Below, one piece after another: positions 1-8,998 of a stretch of 64,000 nucleotides of DNA. Made by a program: the position numbers and the translations under genes. The notes beneath the pieces were generated by a model. That model was given only the letters and a program-made list of their open reading frames with translations, was not told the DNA's origin and made no database searches. Source of the stretch: Filimonas zeae (GTDB taxonomy: Bacteria; Bacteroidota; Bacteroidia; Chitinophagales; Chitinophagaceae); assembly GCF_014641615.1 (NCBI RefSeq), contig NZ_BMIB01000002.1, positions 124,001-188,000 of the forward strand. Direction: 5' to 3'. Numbering within the stretch: position 1 is the stretch's first letter; the number at the start of each line of letters is the position of its first letter.

Positions 1-504
1 GGATGGCCCGTAAGCAGCACCCTTTACGGCATAATATTGCCAGGCAGGATCACTGTGTAGTGTTAACGATCCCAGGCCGGAAGTAACGTTTACTATTACT
101 GCTTCCGCTGCTGCTTTCAGCAAAGGCAGAAAAGCCTGCGTTACGGCAATAACGCCAAAGAAATTCGTTTCAAATACCTCGCGCACCAGCTGCAGATTGC
201 AGTCTGCCGCCCGCTGCGGCTGCGGAAAGCCGCCGCTGATGCCTGCATTGTTTACCAGTAAATCCAGTGAGGTAATTTTTGATTGCAGCAACGCCTGTGC
301 TGCTGTAATGGAAGCCGCATTGGTTACATCCAGTTGTATGGCTTCTACCTGTGTAAGCCCTTCTGCCTGTAAAGCAGCAACGGCCTGCGCGCCTTTTGCC
401 GCATCCCGGCATCCCATATATACATAATATCCTTTCTGTGCCAGCTTCCGGGCAGTTTCAAACCCGATGCTTTTGTTGGCGCCTGTTACCAGTGCTTTTT
501 TCAT
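1..504 (-). CDS. Short-chain dehydrogenase/reductase (SDR), C-terminus outside window
   Basis: This is the first 168 residues of a classical NAD(P)-dependent SDR oxidoreductase; the reading frame is still open at base 1, so the carboxyl end lies outside the window. The Rossmann nucleotide-binding motif TGANKSIG is at residues 7-14, NNAG at 85-88, the catalytic serine in VTSGLGS near 142, and the YxxxK catalytic pair at Tyr157/Lys161. The substrate cannot be read from the sequence. The ATG at 504-502 follows a good promoter by about 20 bases. The AraC-type gene just upstream on the same strand is the obvious candidate regulator, by position only. Confidence 0.9.
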   Translation of the reverse strand, partial: MKKALVTGANKSIGFETARKLAQKGYYVYMGCRDAAKGAQAVAALQAEGLTQVEAIQLDVTNAASITAAQALLQSKITSLDLLVNNAGISGGFPQPQRAADCNLQLVREVFETNFFGVIAVTQAFLPLLKAAAEAVIVNVTSGLGSLTLHSDPAWQYYAVKGAAYGPS

Positions 505-523
505 GTTTACTGCTTTTGTACAG

Positions 524-552
524 CAAAGCTACCGGCGCTAAAAAGCCTGCAA
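524..552 (-). promoter_or_regulatory. Predicted promoter of the SDR gene
   Basis: On the minus strand a perfect TAGCTTTG (524-531) matches the Bacteroidota -7 consensus TAnnTTTG. A TTG (550-552) lies 18 bases upstream as the -33 element. It sits between the AraC gene and the SDR gene, so the SDR can be transcribed separately from its upstream neighbour. Confidence 0.55.
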
Positions 553-569
553 CGGCACGCACCTGGGTA

Positions 570-1466
570 TTAATGGTACATTTTTCGGGTATCGGTTCTG
601 TACGCCACAGGTGTTTGCCCGTTCAGCCGTTTAAAAAAGCGGTTAAAGTAAGAATCGTCTTCAAAGCCCAGTTCAAAAGCAATTTCTTTAACTGATAACT
701 CAGAATGCAACAGCAGCCTTCTGGCCTCCAGCATCAGCCGTTCATGAATATGCGCAATGGGTGGTTTGCCACTCTGTGCTTTTATCACCTCACTCAGGTA
801 ACCGGCAGAAAGGTTCATAACAGCCGCATAGTCTGCCACCTCATGGCTATCTGTATACCGCTCGTTAATATAGGCCAGGTATTGTTTCAGTATCCGCTTT
901 TCCGGTACCGCATCGCTGGCTGCAAACTGCTCTGTATACAGGCGGCTCAGGTAAATAAGCAATACTTTCAGGTAAGCCATCAGCATACCCTGCTGCCATT
1001 GCCCGGCGGTATGGTATTCTGTATAAATGCGCTCCAGCATATCTTCCACAAATACCACATCTGCGGCATTCAGCTTCAGCTCATGCCCGTTAAATGGATT
1101 TTGTATCAGTGGCAGTTCTTTTAAAAAATGCCCTTCTGCTGCTGCCAGAAACGCTTCGCTGAAACAGACAGAAATGCCGCTGAGCGGTGCATCTGAATCT
1201 TCTTTCAGATGCACCTGCTGCGGAACCGTAAAGTATAAAGTATCCGGCTGCAGTACATAGCTTTTCATATCTATCCAGTGCCGGCTGCTGCCCACTTTTA
1301 CAAAAGCCAGAAAATAATAATCCTTCCGGTGCGGCACAAAAAAGTCTAACCGGCGGTAGTTCCGTATCTCACGGTTTTTATCAATCCGGAACATCGGGTG
1401 CCCTGTAGCCGCATCGGGCTCAAACGCATAGCGGGGTATGTCTTTGTCTTCCGTGGTGGTAAACAT
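570..1466 (-). CDS. AraC family transcriptional regulator
   Basis: This is a 298-residue cytoplasmic DNA-binding regulator. The first 170 or so residues look like a cupin-type ligand-sensing domain. The last 100 residues form the two-helix-turn-helix AraC domain, with the typical second HTH segment SVKEIAFELGFEDDSYFNRF near residues 258-277. It begins at the ATG at 1466. It is followed 65 bases later by an SDR oxidoreductase gene on the same strand, which is a common arrangement where the regulator controls the enzyme. The ligand is unknown. Confidence 0.9.
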   Translation of the reverse strand: MFTTTEDKDIPRYAFEPDAATGHPMFRIDKNREIRNYRRLDFFVPHRKDYYFLAFVKVGSSRHWIDMKSYVLQPDTLYFTVPQQVHLKEDSDAPLSGISVCFSEAFLAAAEGHFLKELPLIQNPFNGHELKLNAADVVFVEDMLERIYTEYHTAGQWQQGMLMAYLKVLLIYLSRLYTEQFAASDAVPEKRILKQYLAYINERYTDSHEVADYAAVMNLSAGYLSEVIKAQSGKPPIAHIHERLMLEARRLLLHSELSVKEIAFELGFEDDSYFNRFFKRLNGQTPVAYRTDTRKMYH

Positions 1467-1527
1467 GGTACAAAAAAAGGCAATTATTTTAAAACCACCG
1501 TTCCGGAAACCATGTGTGCATACCCTA

Positions 1528-3921
1528 TTACAGCTTAACCGTACTCAGCTTACCGCTGTACGTAATGGTTTTATCCGCTTTGGCTGCTGCATCCCCTGCC
1601 CCTTTTTGCTCACCTACCACTACTACCTTAAACTTTCTTTTGGTAAGCATGCCCGCAAAACCACCCTCCCGGTTGCCAATGGTAAGTGTACGGCTGGCAT
1701 TGTTCCACGTAAAGGATATAGTAGCATACTTACCTTTCTCATAATTGTAATTATCATTCTCATCTTCATACAACACAAACTCACCATCCGCGCCGGGGTA
1801 AATACGTATTTCCAGGTTATCCCATTTTTGTTCCGTAGCGTATTGCACTTTAGGGCCAAAAGGTATAACAGACCCTGCACGTACATACAACGGTATAATA
1901 TCAACAGGCACTTCTTTTTGTACAGTTTGCCCGCCGTTAAGCGTTTGCCCGGTCCAGAAGTCAATCCACTGCGTACCCTGTGGCAGGTATACCGGCTGTT
2001 TGCCTGTTTTACTAAAATCTTCTTTAGGGTCTTTCCATTTTTCGCCGGTGCCGGTAACATACATAGCATCGGTTACAGGAGTTACCAGAAAAGAGCGGCC
2101 AAACATATATGCGTTACTAATGTTGTGTACAGCAGTGTCGCTGTTAAAATCCATAAACAAAGGCCGTAAAAAAGAACCTGCCTGTTTAGTTACCTGCCAT
2201 CCGGTGGAGTACAAATAAGGCAATAAAGCATAACGGAGGTTTATATATTTTTCTTCGGAGTCATAGGCCCAGTCGCCCTTTTTACCAAAATACCATATCT
2301 CTTTGCTAACACCAGAACCGTGCGAGCGCTGCATGGGTGTAAACGTGCCATACTGAAACCAGCGGGTATACAACTCCTGATAGGCTTTATTGGCAACACC
2401 GCCCTCATAATCCCACAGAAAAAAGCCACCGATATCTGTATTCCAGTAAGGTATGCCTGTTATGGAAAAGTTTAAACCCGTAGGTATCTGCTTTTTAAAT
2501 ACGCCCCAGGTACTGCGCAAATCGCCCGACCAGGTATTGGCGCCATAACGTTGCTGCCCGGCAAAAGCATTGCGGGTTAATAAATACACCCGCTTATCAG
2601 CAGAGGTCTGGCGCTGGTGCGTATATACGCCCCCATTGGTCATTAGCGGAAAAGCATTGTGCACCTTGCGGTAGCTGCCCAGATAGGTAGGCTTGTCAAA
2701 GTCCGCATCTTTAATATTAATATGATCAGGATCGGTAGAATCCAGCCACCAGGCATCCACGCCTTTTGCAAACAACAGCTCATTCATATAGCCCCAGTAT
2801 TTACGCCGCGCTTCCGGATGAAATACATCGTATACCCTTGCGCCCGATTTGGGTGGCCAGGTTTCAAAATCAATCAGCATGTTGTTTTGCTTAAAATACT
2901 GGTACTGGCGGGTAAGCGGGCCAAAACCCGGCCATACCGAAATCATAAAATGCGCGTTCCGGCGGTGTACATGGTCAATCATTTCCTGCGGCTTCGGAAA
3001 GCCTGGGTTTAAAAATTCCATCGCATTCCAGGCGCTGTCTTTGCCCCAGTATTGCCAGTCTTGTATAATACCATCCAGCGGCACGCCCAGGCTGCGGTAT
3101 TTATCTACCACATCCATAGTTTCCTGCTGGGTTTTATAACGCTCACGCGATTGCCAGAAACCGAATGTCCATAAAGGAAACATCGGTGCCTGCCCGGTAA
3201 GCTCCCGTATCAGTGCAATATTTCCATCCCCGCTTTTACCATACATAAAATAGTAGTCAGCACAATTACCTATTTCAGAGTCGAACGACATTTCCTGCGG
3301 ATTGTCGTTAAAAGTAGTGGGTGAGTAATTATCCCAGAAAACCGCATATCCTTTGGTGGATTGCACAATGGGAATGTAGGCATACAAAGGAAACTGCCGC
3401 ATGTACAGCTTTACATTCCGCTGGTTCATTTTATCGGTCTGGGTTTGCCCCAGGCCATAAATAGCCTCTCCTTTATCCAGCAAAAATGCCTGGCGCACAT
3501 TATAAGCGGGCACTCCGGCATCATTCACCGGTGTAAACTGAGCACCATAGTCTTTTTCGGTAAAAAGTGGCTGGCCGTTCAACGCCAGAAAAGACACTCT
3601 TCCCGTTTGGGTATTGCAATGCACCCGCAGGGCAGCGCTCTCCAGCACCACCAGCCCCCCTTGTTCTTTTACTGTAAAAGCGGTGGTTTCGGGTGTTTTA
3701 ATAACAGAGAGGCTTTCTTTGGCGGAGGATGTGGCTACGGGCGTTTTAGATACCCGCACTATATTTCCGGCATAAAAATCCACTTTTATATGTAGCTCCT
3801 GCGTGGTAAAACCAATACCATTAGCCGTGCGCGTAAATTGCTGCGCTTTTGCTTTCTGTACCGGCCCCCATAAGGTTACTACCAGTAACAGGCATAGTGT
3901 TTTTGATAATTGTACATTCAT
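1528..3921 (-). CDS. Glycoside hydrolase family 31 (alpha-glucosidase/alpha-xylosidase type)
   Basis: This is a secreted or periplasmic retaining alpha-glycosidase of about 797 residues. A signal peptide covers residues 1-27 (MNVQLSKTLCLLLVV onward). The GH31 TIM barrel follows, with FPLWTFGFWQSRERY near 248-262. The catalytic nucleophile Asp of WWLDSTDPD is near residue 394 and the acid/base Asp of SGDLRSTWG near 467. The carboxyl end (LYEDENDNYNYEKGKYA region) matches the DUF5110 beta domain of the family. An in-frame ATG six codons upstream (3939) lies at the expected transcription start of a TACCTTTG -7 box, so I prefer the ATG at 3921. GH31 specificity (glucose or xylose) cannot be fixed by eye. 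The neighbouring membrane sensor gene, transcribed towards it, probably controls it. Confidence 0.92.
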   Translation of the reverse strand: MNVQLSKTLCLLLVVTLWGPVQKAKAQQFTRTANGIGFTTQELHIKVDFYAGNIVRVSKTPVATSSAKESLSVIKTPETTAFTVKEQGGLVVLESAALRVHCNTQTGRVSFLALNGQPLFTEKDYGAQFTPVNDAGVPAYNVRQAFLLDKGEAIYGLGQTQTDKMNQRNVKLYMRQFPLYAYIPIVQSTKGYAVFWDNYSPTTFNDNPQEMSFDSEIGNCADYYFMYGKSGDGNIALIRELTGQAPMFPLWTFGFWQSRERYKTQQETMDVVDKYRSLGVPLDGIIQDWQYWGKDSAWNAMEFLNPGFPKPQEMIDHVHRRNAHFMISVWPGFGPLTRQYQYFKQNNMLIDFETWPPKSGARVYDVFHPEARRKYWGYMNELLFAKGVDAWWLDSTDPDHINIKDADFDKPTYLGSYRKVHNAFPLMTNGGVYTHQRQTSADKRVYLLTRNAFAGQQRYGANTWSGDLRSTWGVFKKQIPTGLNFSITGIPYWNTDIGGFFLWDYEGGVANKAYQELYTRWFQYGTFTPMQRSHGSGVSKEIWYFGKKGDWAYDSEEKYINLRYALLPYLYSTGWQVTKQAGSFLRPLFMDFNSDTAVHNISNAYMFGRSFLVTPVTDAMYVTGTGEKWKDPKEDFSKTGKQPVYLPQGTQWIDFWTGQTLNGGQTVQKEVPVDIIPLYVRAGSVIPFGPKVQYATEQKWDNLEIRIYPGADGEFVLYEDENDNYNYEKGKYATISFTWNNASRTLTIGNREGGFAGMLTKRKFKVVVVGEQKGAGDAAAKADKTITYSGKLSTVKL

Positions 3922-3944
3922 TGTCAAGCGATTATTCATGACAC

Positions 3945-3952
3945 CAAAGGTA
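3945..3952 (-). promoter_or_regulatory. Predicted -7 promoter element of the GH31 gene
   Basis: TACCTTTG on the minus strand fits TAnnTTTG exactly. No convincing -33 TTG is visible. Its closeness to the first ATG (3939) is the reason for choosing the later ATG (3921). Confidence 0.4.
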
Positions 3953-4000
3953 TCTGCCTCCCTGTGCAGGCGCTGGTAACCATGTTGAAACTAATGGTAA

Positions 4001-6550
4001 CTAGGTTGATTTTTTCGTTTTTTCCGCATATTCTGATGGGCGGCAGCCATAGGTTTCCTGAAAACACCTGCTGAGATAGCTGGCGCTGCTGAATCCGGTT
4101 TTATCCGCAATCTCCCCTATACTCAGCTTTCCTTCCAGAATATATGCAGCCGCTTTTTGCAAACGGATATTGCGGATAAACAGCGAGGGCGATTTATCCA
4201 GCAACGCCACCAGTTTCCGGTACAGCCCCGTACGTTCCATACACAGGTCGCGGCTCAGCGCCTCTACCGAGTATCCCGGCTCTTCCAGGTTCTTTTCTAC
4301 TATTTCCATAGCCCTGGCCAGAAAAGCCGCATCGGCCGCACTCATATCGGTGCCTTCTTCTATATTATCAGTGCCACTGTGTACCGGCAACGTATTCTTT
4401 TCTGCTTCCAGCAAATTACATTGCTCAATCAGGTTGCGTATACGTATCAGAAGAATTTCCTCCCGATGCAGGCGTTCCATTCTTTTACGGGTATTATAGT
4501 TGTACCACCACACCGCAGTAACAACAGCCAGCAAACAAAATATACCGTACAGTAAATAAGCAGTTGTGGTTTTCCACCAGGGCGCATGAATAGTTATTTT
4601 CAATTCTGTAACTCCTCCATTCCATTGCCCGCCGTTTACAGAAGCCATTACGGAAAGTACATAAGTACCGGGTGCAAGATTGGTATAGGCAATGCGAAGC
4701 ACGCCATCTGCCTGCTCATGCTGCGCCCCCGCGTAAGCTTCCTGCCAATCTGCATCTACACCCGCTAAGCGGTACCGGTAACGGGTACGGGAGGGGTTCA
4801 GATAATTAAGAGCGGAAAACTCAAACCGCAGAAAGTTCTGATCGTGCGAAAGCTCCAGCTGCTTTGTGTAAGGTGCCGCTAAAGGCAAAACGGTGCGGTT
4901 ATCGTACCTGGCACCCGTCAACACCTGGGTACCACGCAAATACAATCCGGTTAACACCGGTTGCAAGGGCGCAGCAGCTGCATACAAATCATAGGGCTTA
5001 AGCAGCGTAAAGCCATTTATTCCGCCAAAGTAAAGCGTGCCATCCCTGGCTTCCAGTGCTGCACCGTCCGCATATTCGCCGGTAAGGGTACCATCAAATA
5101 CATTGTAATTTTCAAACCGCACATTGCCCGTAACCGAATCTACGCCAATGCGGGATATGCCATAGCCCGTAGTTACCCAAAGCTGGTGATTACGGTCTTC
5201 CAGTATCGCATGTATAAAATTGTTTGCCAGGCCATCCTCTGTGTATAACACTTTTTCTTTTTCACCAGGTTTCTGCAGCTTCAACCCGTCTGCCGTTCCC
5301 CGCCAAGTCCATCCACGGCTATCAGTATGTACGGCTGTAATGCCATTACCAACACCCTGCTGCGTCCAGTTGCCTTCAGGCAATGCAGTACTTCCCACGC
5401 TTACCAACCGGCCATCGCCCTGTGCCAACGGTGTAAAGCGATACACACCCGTGTTGCATTTTATCAGTACGGATCCTTCCTTCGCTCCGGCAAACGCCTG
5501 TACAATAATATCCTTACCTGCTGCCACGGGAAAATAAGAGCGGCCTATGTAGCTGAACTTATATCGCTGCGGATGGTAATATAATAAACCCTGGTTTAGC
5601 GTACCCAACCAAAAGCCGCCCTGCCTGTCAAAAAACAGCGTGCTTATCTCCGTATTAATCAGGCTGCCATCCACGGTTTTCAACTCCGGCAGATAGTTCT
5701 TACGGCCGTTCGCCCCCTCAATTATCCAGAAGCCGCTGCGGCAGCTTACAAAAGCCTTTCCCTCTTTCAGGGCAAGCGTATTAAGTGTGTAGTCAGTTTC
5801 CAGTTTTTTCTCCCATATCCGTTTGCTCGTGTCAAAAAAGAAACACCCTCCTTTGCTGCCGTTGCGCAATTGATAAAAACCACCTTTTCCGGTAACCACC
5901 AGGGAGGTTCTGGCAAAAAGCGGTTTTTCCGCATCGGCATAAGCAGCGCTGGCATACAGCCTGCGTGTTGTTTTTAAATCGTAAGCAATAAGTTTACCGG
6001 AACTGAAAAAGAGGTAGAGTCTATGCCCGTCTGCCACCAGATCCTGTAACGCACCCGCTTCTTCCGGCAGCTCCCATTCGCCCGGCGCATCCTGCCGCCA
6101 TAATCTGCGGCCGTTCACCAGCCACAGGCGGTTATGGGCATCCACAAACACATCTTCTGCCTGTTTCTGAACGCCAATGCTTTTAAAATACAGGTGCAGA
6201 TCGGGCAGGAACTTTTCGCGGCGCAAATCCACACACATCAGCCGGTGTGTATCTTTTATCCAGAGCAGGGAATCCCCCTGCTCATACACGCGGTAAAAAC
6301 CATCGTACTTTTTTAATTCATACCCACCTGAATGCGGGCGGTGCAGATAGTGGAAGCGCGCACCATCATACAAATTCAGATTGCCACTGGTAGTAAACAC
6401 CATTCGCCCGTTGTGTAGTTGCAGTATATAACGCACCTGGTTATCACTCAGGCCCTGGGCAACATTTACCGGCGTAAACACAAAATCATCTGCCCTGGCA
6501 ATGCATAACATCAGTACCAGGCATATGGTAGCATATAAACGTTTTTTCAT
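4001..6550 (-). CDS. Membrane sensor-regulator: beta-propeller, Y_Y_Y domain, AraC output, no kinase
   Basis: This 849-residue protein begins with a signal peptide (residues 1-20). A long periplasmic region follows with repeated two-component-regulator propeller blades (for example GGFWLGTLNQGLLYY and RGWTWRGTADGLK). Then come a Y_Y_Y-type Ig-like domain (TRYRYRLAGVDADW), one membrane helix near 663-681 and a short coiled linker. The AraC-type HTH domain (about 738-845) contains SIGEIADKTGFSSASYLSRCF. It looks like a hybrid two-component system of the Bacteroidota PUL type, but the histidine kinase, ATPase and receiver domains are absent. The signal would therefore pass directly from periplasmic sensor to DNA-binding domain. 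The gene ends about 80 bases upstream of the GH31 start, which suggests it senses the glycan attacked by that enzyme. Domain names are from recognition by eye. Confidence 0.85.
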   Translation of the reverse strand: MKKRLYATICLVLMLCIARADDFVFTPVNVAQGLSDNQVRYILQLHNGRMVFTTSGNLNLYDGARFHYLHRPHSGGYELKKYDGFYRVYEQGDSLLWIKDTHRLMCVDLRREKFLPDLHLYFKSIGVQKQAEDVFVDAHNRLWLVNGRRLWRQDAPGEWELPEEAGALQDLVADGHRLYLFFSSGKLIAYDLKTTRRLYASAAYADAEKPLFARTSLVVTGKGGFYQLRNGSKGGCFFFDTSKRIWEKKLETDYTLNTLALKEGKAFVSCRSGFWIIEGANGRKNYLPELKTVDGSLINTEISTLFFDRQGGFWLGTLNQGLLYYHPQRYKFSYIGRSYFPVAAGKDIIVQAFAGAKEGSVLIKCNTGVYRFTPLAQGDGRLVSVGSTALPEGNWTQQGVGNGITAVHTDSRGWTWRGTADGLKLQKPGEKEKVLYTEDGLANNFIHAILEDRNHQLWVTTGYGISRIGVDSVTGNVRFENYNVFDGTLTGEYADGAALEARDGTLYFGGINGFTLLKPYDLYAAAAPLQPVLTGLYLRGTQVLTGARYDNRTVLPLAAPYTKQLELSHDQNFLRFEFSALNYLNPSRTRYRYRLAGVDADWQEAYAGAQHEQADGVLRIAYTNLAPGTYVLSVMASVNGGQWNGGVTELKITIHAPWWKTTTAYLLYGIFCLLAVVTAVWWYNYNTRKRMERLHREEILLIRIRNLIEQCNLLEAEKNTLPVHSGTDNIEEGTDMSAADAAFLARAMEIVEKNLEEPGYSVEALSRDLCMERTGLYRKLVALLDKSPSLFIRNIRLQKAAAYILEGKLSIGEIADKTGFSSASYLSRCFQETYGCRPSEYAEKTKKST

Positions 6551-6652
6551 TCCGGCACTTGATAATTGCTATTGCGAAAGATATAGCTAATCCAATAAAA
6601 CACAAACACCGGAGGTCACCCAAAAAACATTTAACATTTTCAATCTGCGCAT

Positions 6653-7834
6653 TTATCCCGCACCCAGCTGCTGTATCATCGCCTGAACCGATTCTTCAGA
6701 AGGCGCGGCAAAATCTTTTATGCTGTCCAGGGCTTCCTTACCCAGTACTACAGCCCTTGCACGCATCTGCTGCTCATAAGCTGCAATAGCTGCCGGTATA
6801 TCCGTATATTTTCCATCGGTAAGGCATTCACATACATCCCAGGCATCCAGCATGGCAGTATTCACGCCCTCACCAGATGGCGGCATTAAATGCGCAGCAT
6901 CGCCAATAAGCGTAATGTTGGGTTGGGCATTCCAGTACTGATCTAAAGGAAAATAGTTCAAAGGCCGGGGAACAAACCGGGTGCATGCTTTAAAAAGGGA
7001 GAGAAATACAGGGCTCCATCCCTGGTAATAGCTTTCCAGCCATGCATATACTTCTTCGCTATTGTTAAAATCGATGCCGCTGGTGCTAACCCAGTTTTCA
7101 GGATACAGAGAGGATGCATAAAAAGTGAGTCCGCCATCGCCCCTCGGCTGGGCTGCAATAGATTTACCAGCCCCCATAGCAATTAAATTACCCTGCTGCA
7201 ACAGGGTATACATTTCCGGGCATTCCTTTTCAGGCTCTTCTATCTCGCCCTGAATAATGGTGGCACCCGAATAAAGGGCTTTAATGTTGGTTACGTAAGG
7301 CCTTACTTTTGAGCGGTACCCATCTGCCCCTATCACAACATCCGCAACAGCAGCAGTACCATTGTTAAAGCTGAGTTGCCAGGCATCACCCACCTGTTCC
7401 ATTGCAGTAAGCTGGCTATTCCAAACTACAGTACCCGGCATAAGCGCATCCAGTAAAATATTCCGTAACGCTCCCCTGTCAATTTCCGGCCGGAAATGTG
7501 GATCACCAAAATCCGGGTTACCTTCCTTCGCATGTTCATCCAGCAGCATGTTTCCATCTTTATCTACCAAACGAAACTTATCTGCTCCCGGCATATAGCT
7601 GGCTTTAAAAGCATCCATTAAACCGGCAGCCGCTATTACCCGAAGACCCGAATCAAAATGCAGATCTACAATAGCCCCCTGCACGCGTACTTCTTTACTA
7701 ACATCCCGCTCATATACTTTTACCTGTATACCCTTAAGCTGTAAAAGACGGGCCAATGTTAGCCCGCCGGGCCCGCCCCCCACAATGGCTACACTTTTAT
7801 TACGAAGCAAATGACCTGTTTGCAATAATTCCAC
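6653..7834 (-). CDS. FAD-dependent monooxygenase, TetX-like
   Basis: This is a 393-residue class A flavin monooxygenase. The FAD-binding GGGPGG lies at residues 19-24, the mid-domain motif VVIGADGYRSKVR follows near residue 165, and the second FAD motif IGDAAHLMPPSGEG is near 305. That last segment is characteristic of the Tet(X) and related aromatic hydroxylase group. The start is a GTG (7834-7832); no ATG lies between it and the Rossmann fold. Whether it degrades tetracycline or another aromatic or polyketide-like compound cannot be said from sequence alone. It is followed upstream by an AraC regulator on the same strand, which may control it. Confidence 0.82.
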   Translation of the reverse strand: MELLQTGHLLRNKSVAIVGGGPGGLTLARLLQLKGIQVKVYERDVSKEVRVQGAIVDLHFDSGLRVIAAAGLMDAFKASYMPGADKFRLVDKDGNMLLDEHAKEGNPDFGDPHFRPEIDRGALRNILLDALMPGTVVWNSQLTAMEQVGDAWQLSFNNGTAAVADVVIGADGYRSKVRPYVTNIKALYSGATIIQGEIEEPEKECPEMYTLLQQGNLIAMGAGKSIAAQPRGDGGLTFYASSLYPENWVSTSGIDFNNSEEVYAWLESYYQGWSPVFLSLFKACTRFVPRPLNYFPLDQYWNAQPNITLIGDAAHLMPPSGEGVNTAMLDAWDVCECLTDGKYTDIPAAIAAYEQQMRARAVVLGKEALDSIKDFAAPSEESVQAMIQQLGAG

Positions 7835-7911
7835 TTTTGTACTTATTTAATCAGCACAAAGGAACAGCTAATGCACAGTGCAGGCAATGCCTATACGCAG
7901 TAAGTATAGCA

Positions 7912-8766
7912 CTAATCAAGGTTTTTGTTGCGAAAGGCTAACGGAGTCATACCCACCACTTTTGCAAACAGTCGCGTAAAGTAGGAATAATCATCATACC
8001 CCAGTTCACCCGCAATTTCCTTAACCGATTTATCCGTGTGATACAGCAGGCGTTTGGCCTCCAGCACAACGCGCTCCTGTATATGCCAGGATACGGGAAA
8101 GCCGGTGGCGGTTTTCACACACTCGTTCAGATAAGGCGTGGACACATTCAGCTGCTTTGCATAATCCGTGGCACTTTTAACAGTGGCATACTGTTGCTCC
8201 AGTGCCTGCCTGAACGCTTTGGTTATTACCTCAAACCGGGTAAGTTTACTGGTTAACTTATCCTGCGCCAGGTACTGCGAAACTGCCAATGCTACCAGTG
8301 TGTTGCAGCTGTCTTTAAGAATAGCACCATATAGCTTCTCCTGTTTTCTTTCATAAAGCTGCATGCATACAGAAGCGGCTGCAATAATAACAGGCAAAAC
8401 ATCGGGTTTTAAAGAAACTGCTTTTACAGGCGAAAGATCATGCAGCCATTTCAGGTATTCCGGATGAATATTTTCAGAAGTGACAATCCAGCTGGAAACA
8501 ACAGCATTCTTAAACGCAATTACACGGTGTATCTGGCTGGGATGAATATAAATCAGCGCCGGCGCCTTTATTACGTGTTTTTGAAAGTCAATTTCAATAT
8601 GGGTACTCCCTTTTTCCTGCAGAATAAAAGAATGCCCTCCATCCCGGTGAAAGCGTACTATATTTTTAGATTCCGGCACCCCGTTAAACACTATTCTTCC
8701 TATAAAAATGCCACTTACACCCGAAGGCAGCGTGTGTACCGGAATATGTTTACTTTTTGTAGGCAT
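7912..8766 (-). CDS. AraC family transcriptional regulator
   Basis: This is a 284-residue regulator. The amino-terminal half is cupin-like (VRFHRDGGHSFILQEKGSTH near 37-56). The carboxyl-terminal AraC double HTH contains SVKEIAGELGYDDYSYFTRLF near 250-270. The ATG is at 8766. The gene is divergent from the SusC/SusD pair and co-directional with the flavin monooxygenase, so either could be its target. Other AraC proteins of this type in Bacteroidota regulate adjacent oxidoreductases, which is why I slightly favour the monooxygenase. Confidence 0.88.
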   Translation of the reverse strand: MPTKSKHIPVHTLPSGVSGIFIGRIVFNGVPESKNIVRFHRDGGHSFILQEKGSTHIEIDFQKHVIKAPALIYIHPSQIHRVIAFKNAVVSSWIVTSENIHPEYLKWLHDLSPVKAVSLKPDVLPVIIAAASVCMQLYERKQEKLYGAILKDSCNTLVALAVSQYLAQDKLTSKLTRFEVITKAFRQALEQQYATVKSATDYAKQLNVSTPYLNECVKTATGFPVSWHIQERVVLEAKRLLYHTDKSVKEIAGELGYDDYSYFTRLFAKVVGMTPLAFRNKNLD

Positions 8767-8847
8767 ACTGTAAGCGAATTAAAGATAAGCGCCCCCCTGT
8801 TAATTTCCGTGCATAGTTTGTCAAAATAAGTCTATAACCCTGTGGCC

Positions 8848-8876
8848 TTTATAACTAGGTTTGAAGTAGTTATAAA
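8848..8876 (+). promoter_or_regulatory. Inverted repeat around the -7 box of the SusC/SusD operon
   Basis: Perfect 10-base arms TTTATAACTA (8848-8857) and TAGTTATAAA (8867-8876) are separated by 9 bases. A perfect -7 element TAGGTTTG (8856-8863) overlaps the left arm and spacer. A dimeric protein bound here would occlude the promoter, so it is a strong operator candidate. The binding protein is not known; the adjacent AraC gene is one possibility, though AraC proteins usually bind direct repeats. Confidence 0.5.
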
Positions 8877-8998
8877 TCGGTTGCGTTGCCCCAAGGCACA
8901 TCCTAAATCTTACCATTAATCATTAAACAACGATGTCTGTACCGTTATGGTACCGGCTGCTTATATCTGTACGCTATTATACTGTAAAGCCCAGAACT

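Noticed and set aside
6653..7834. A tetracycline resistance gene tet(X)
   Set aside because: Motifs fit the wider flavin monooxygenase group; identity to true Tet(X) cannot be measured here, so no resistance is claimed.
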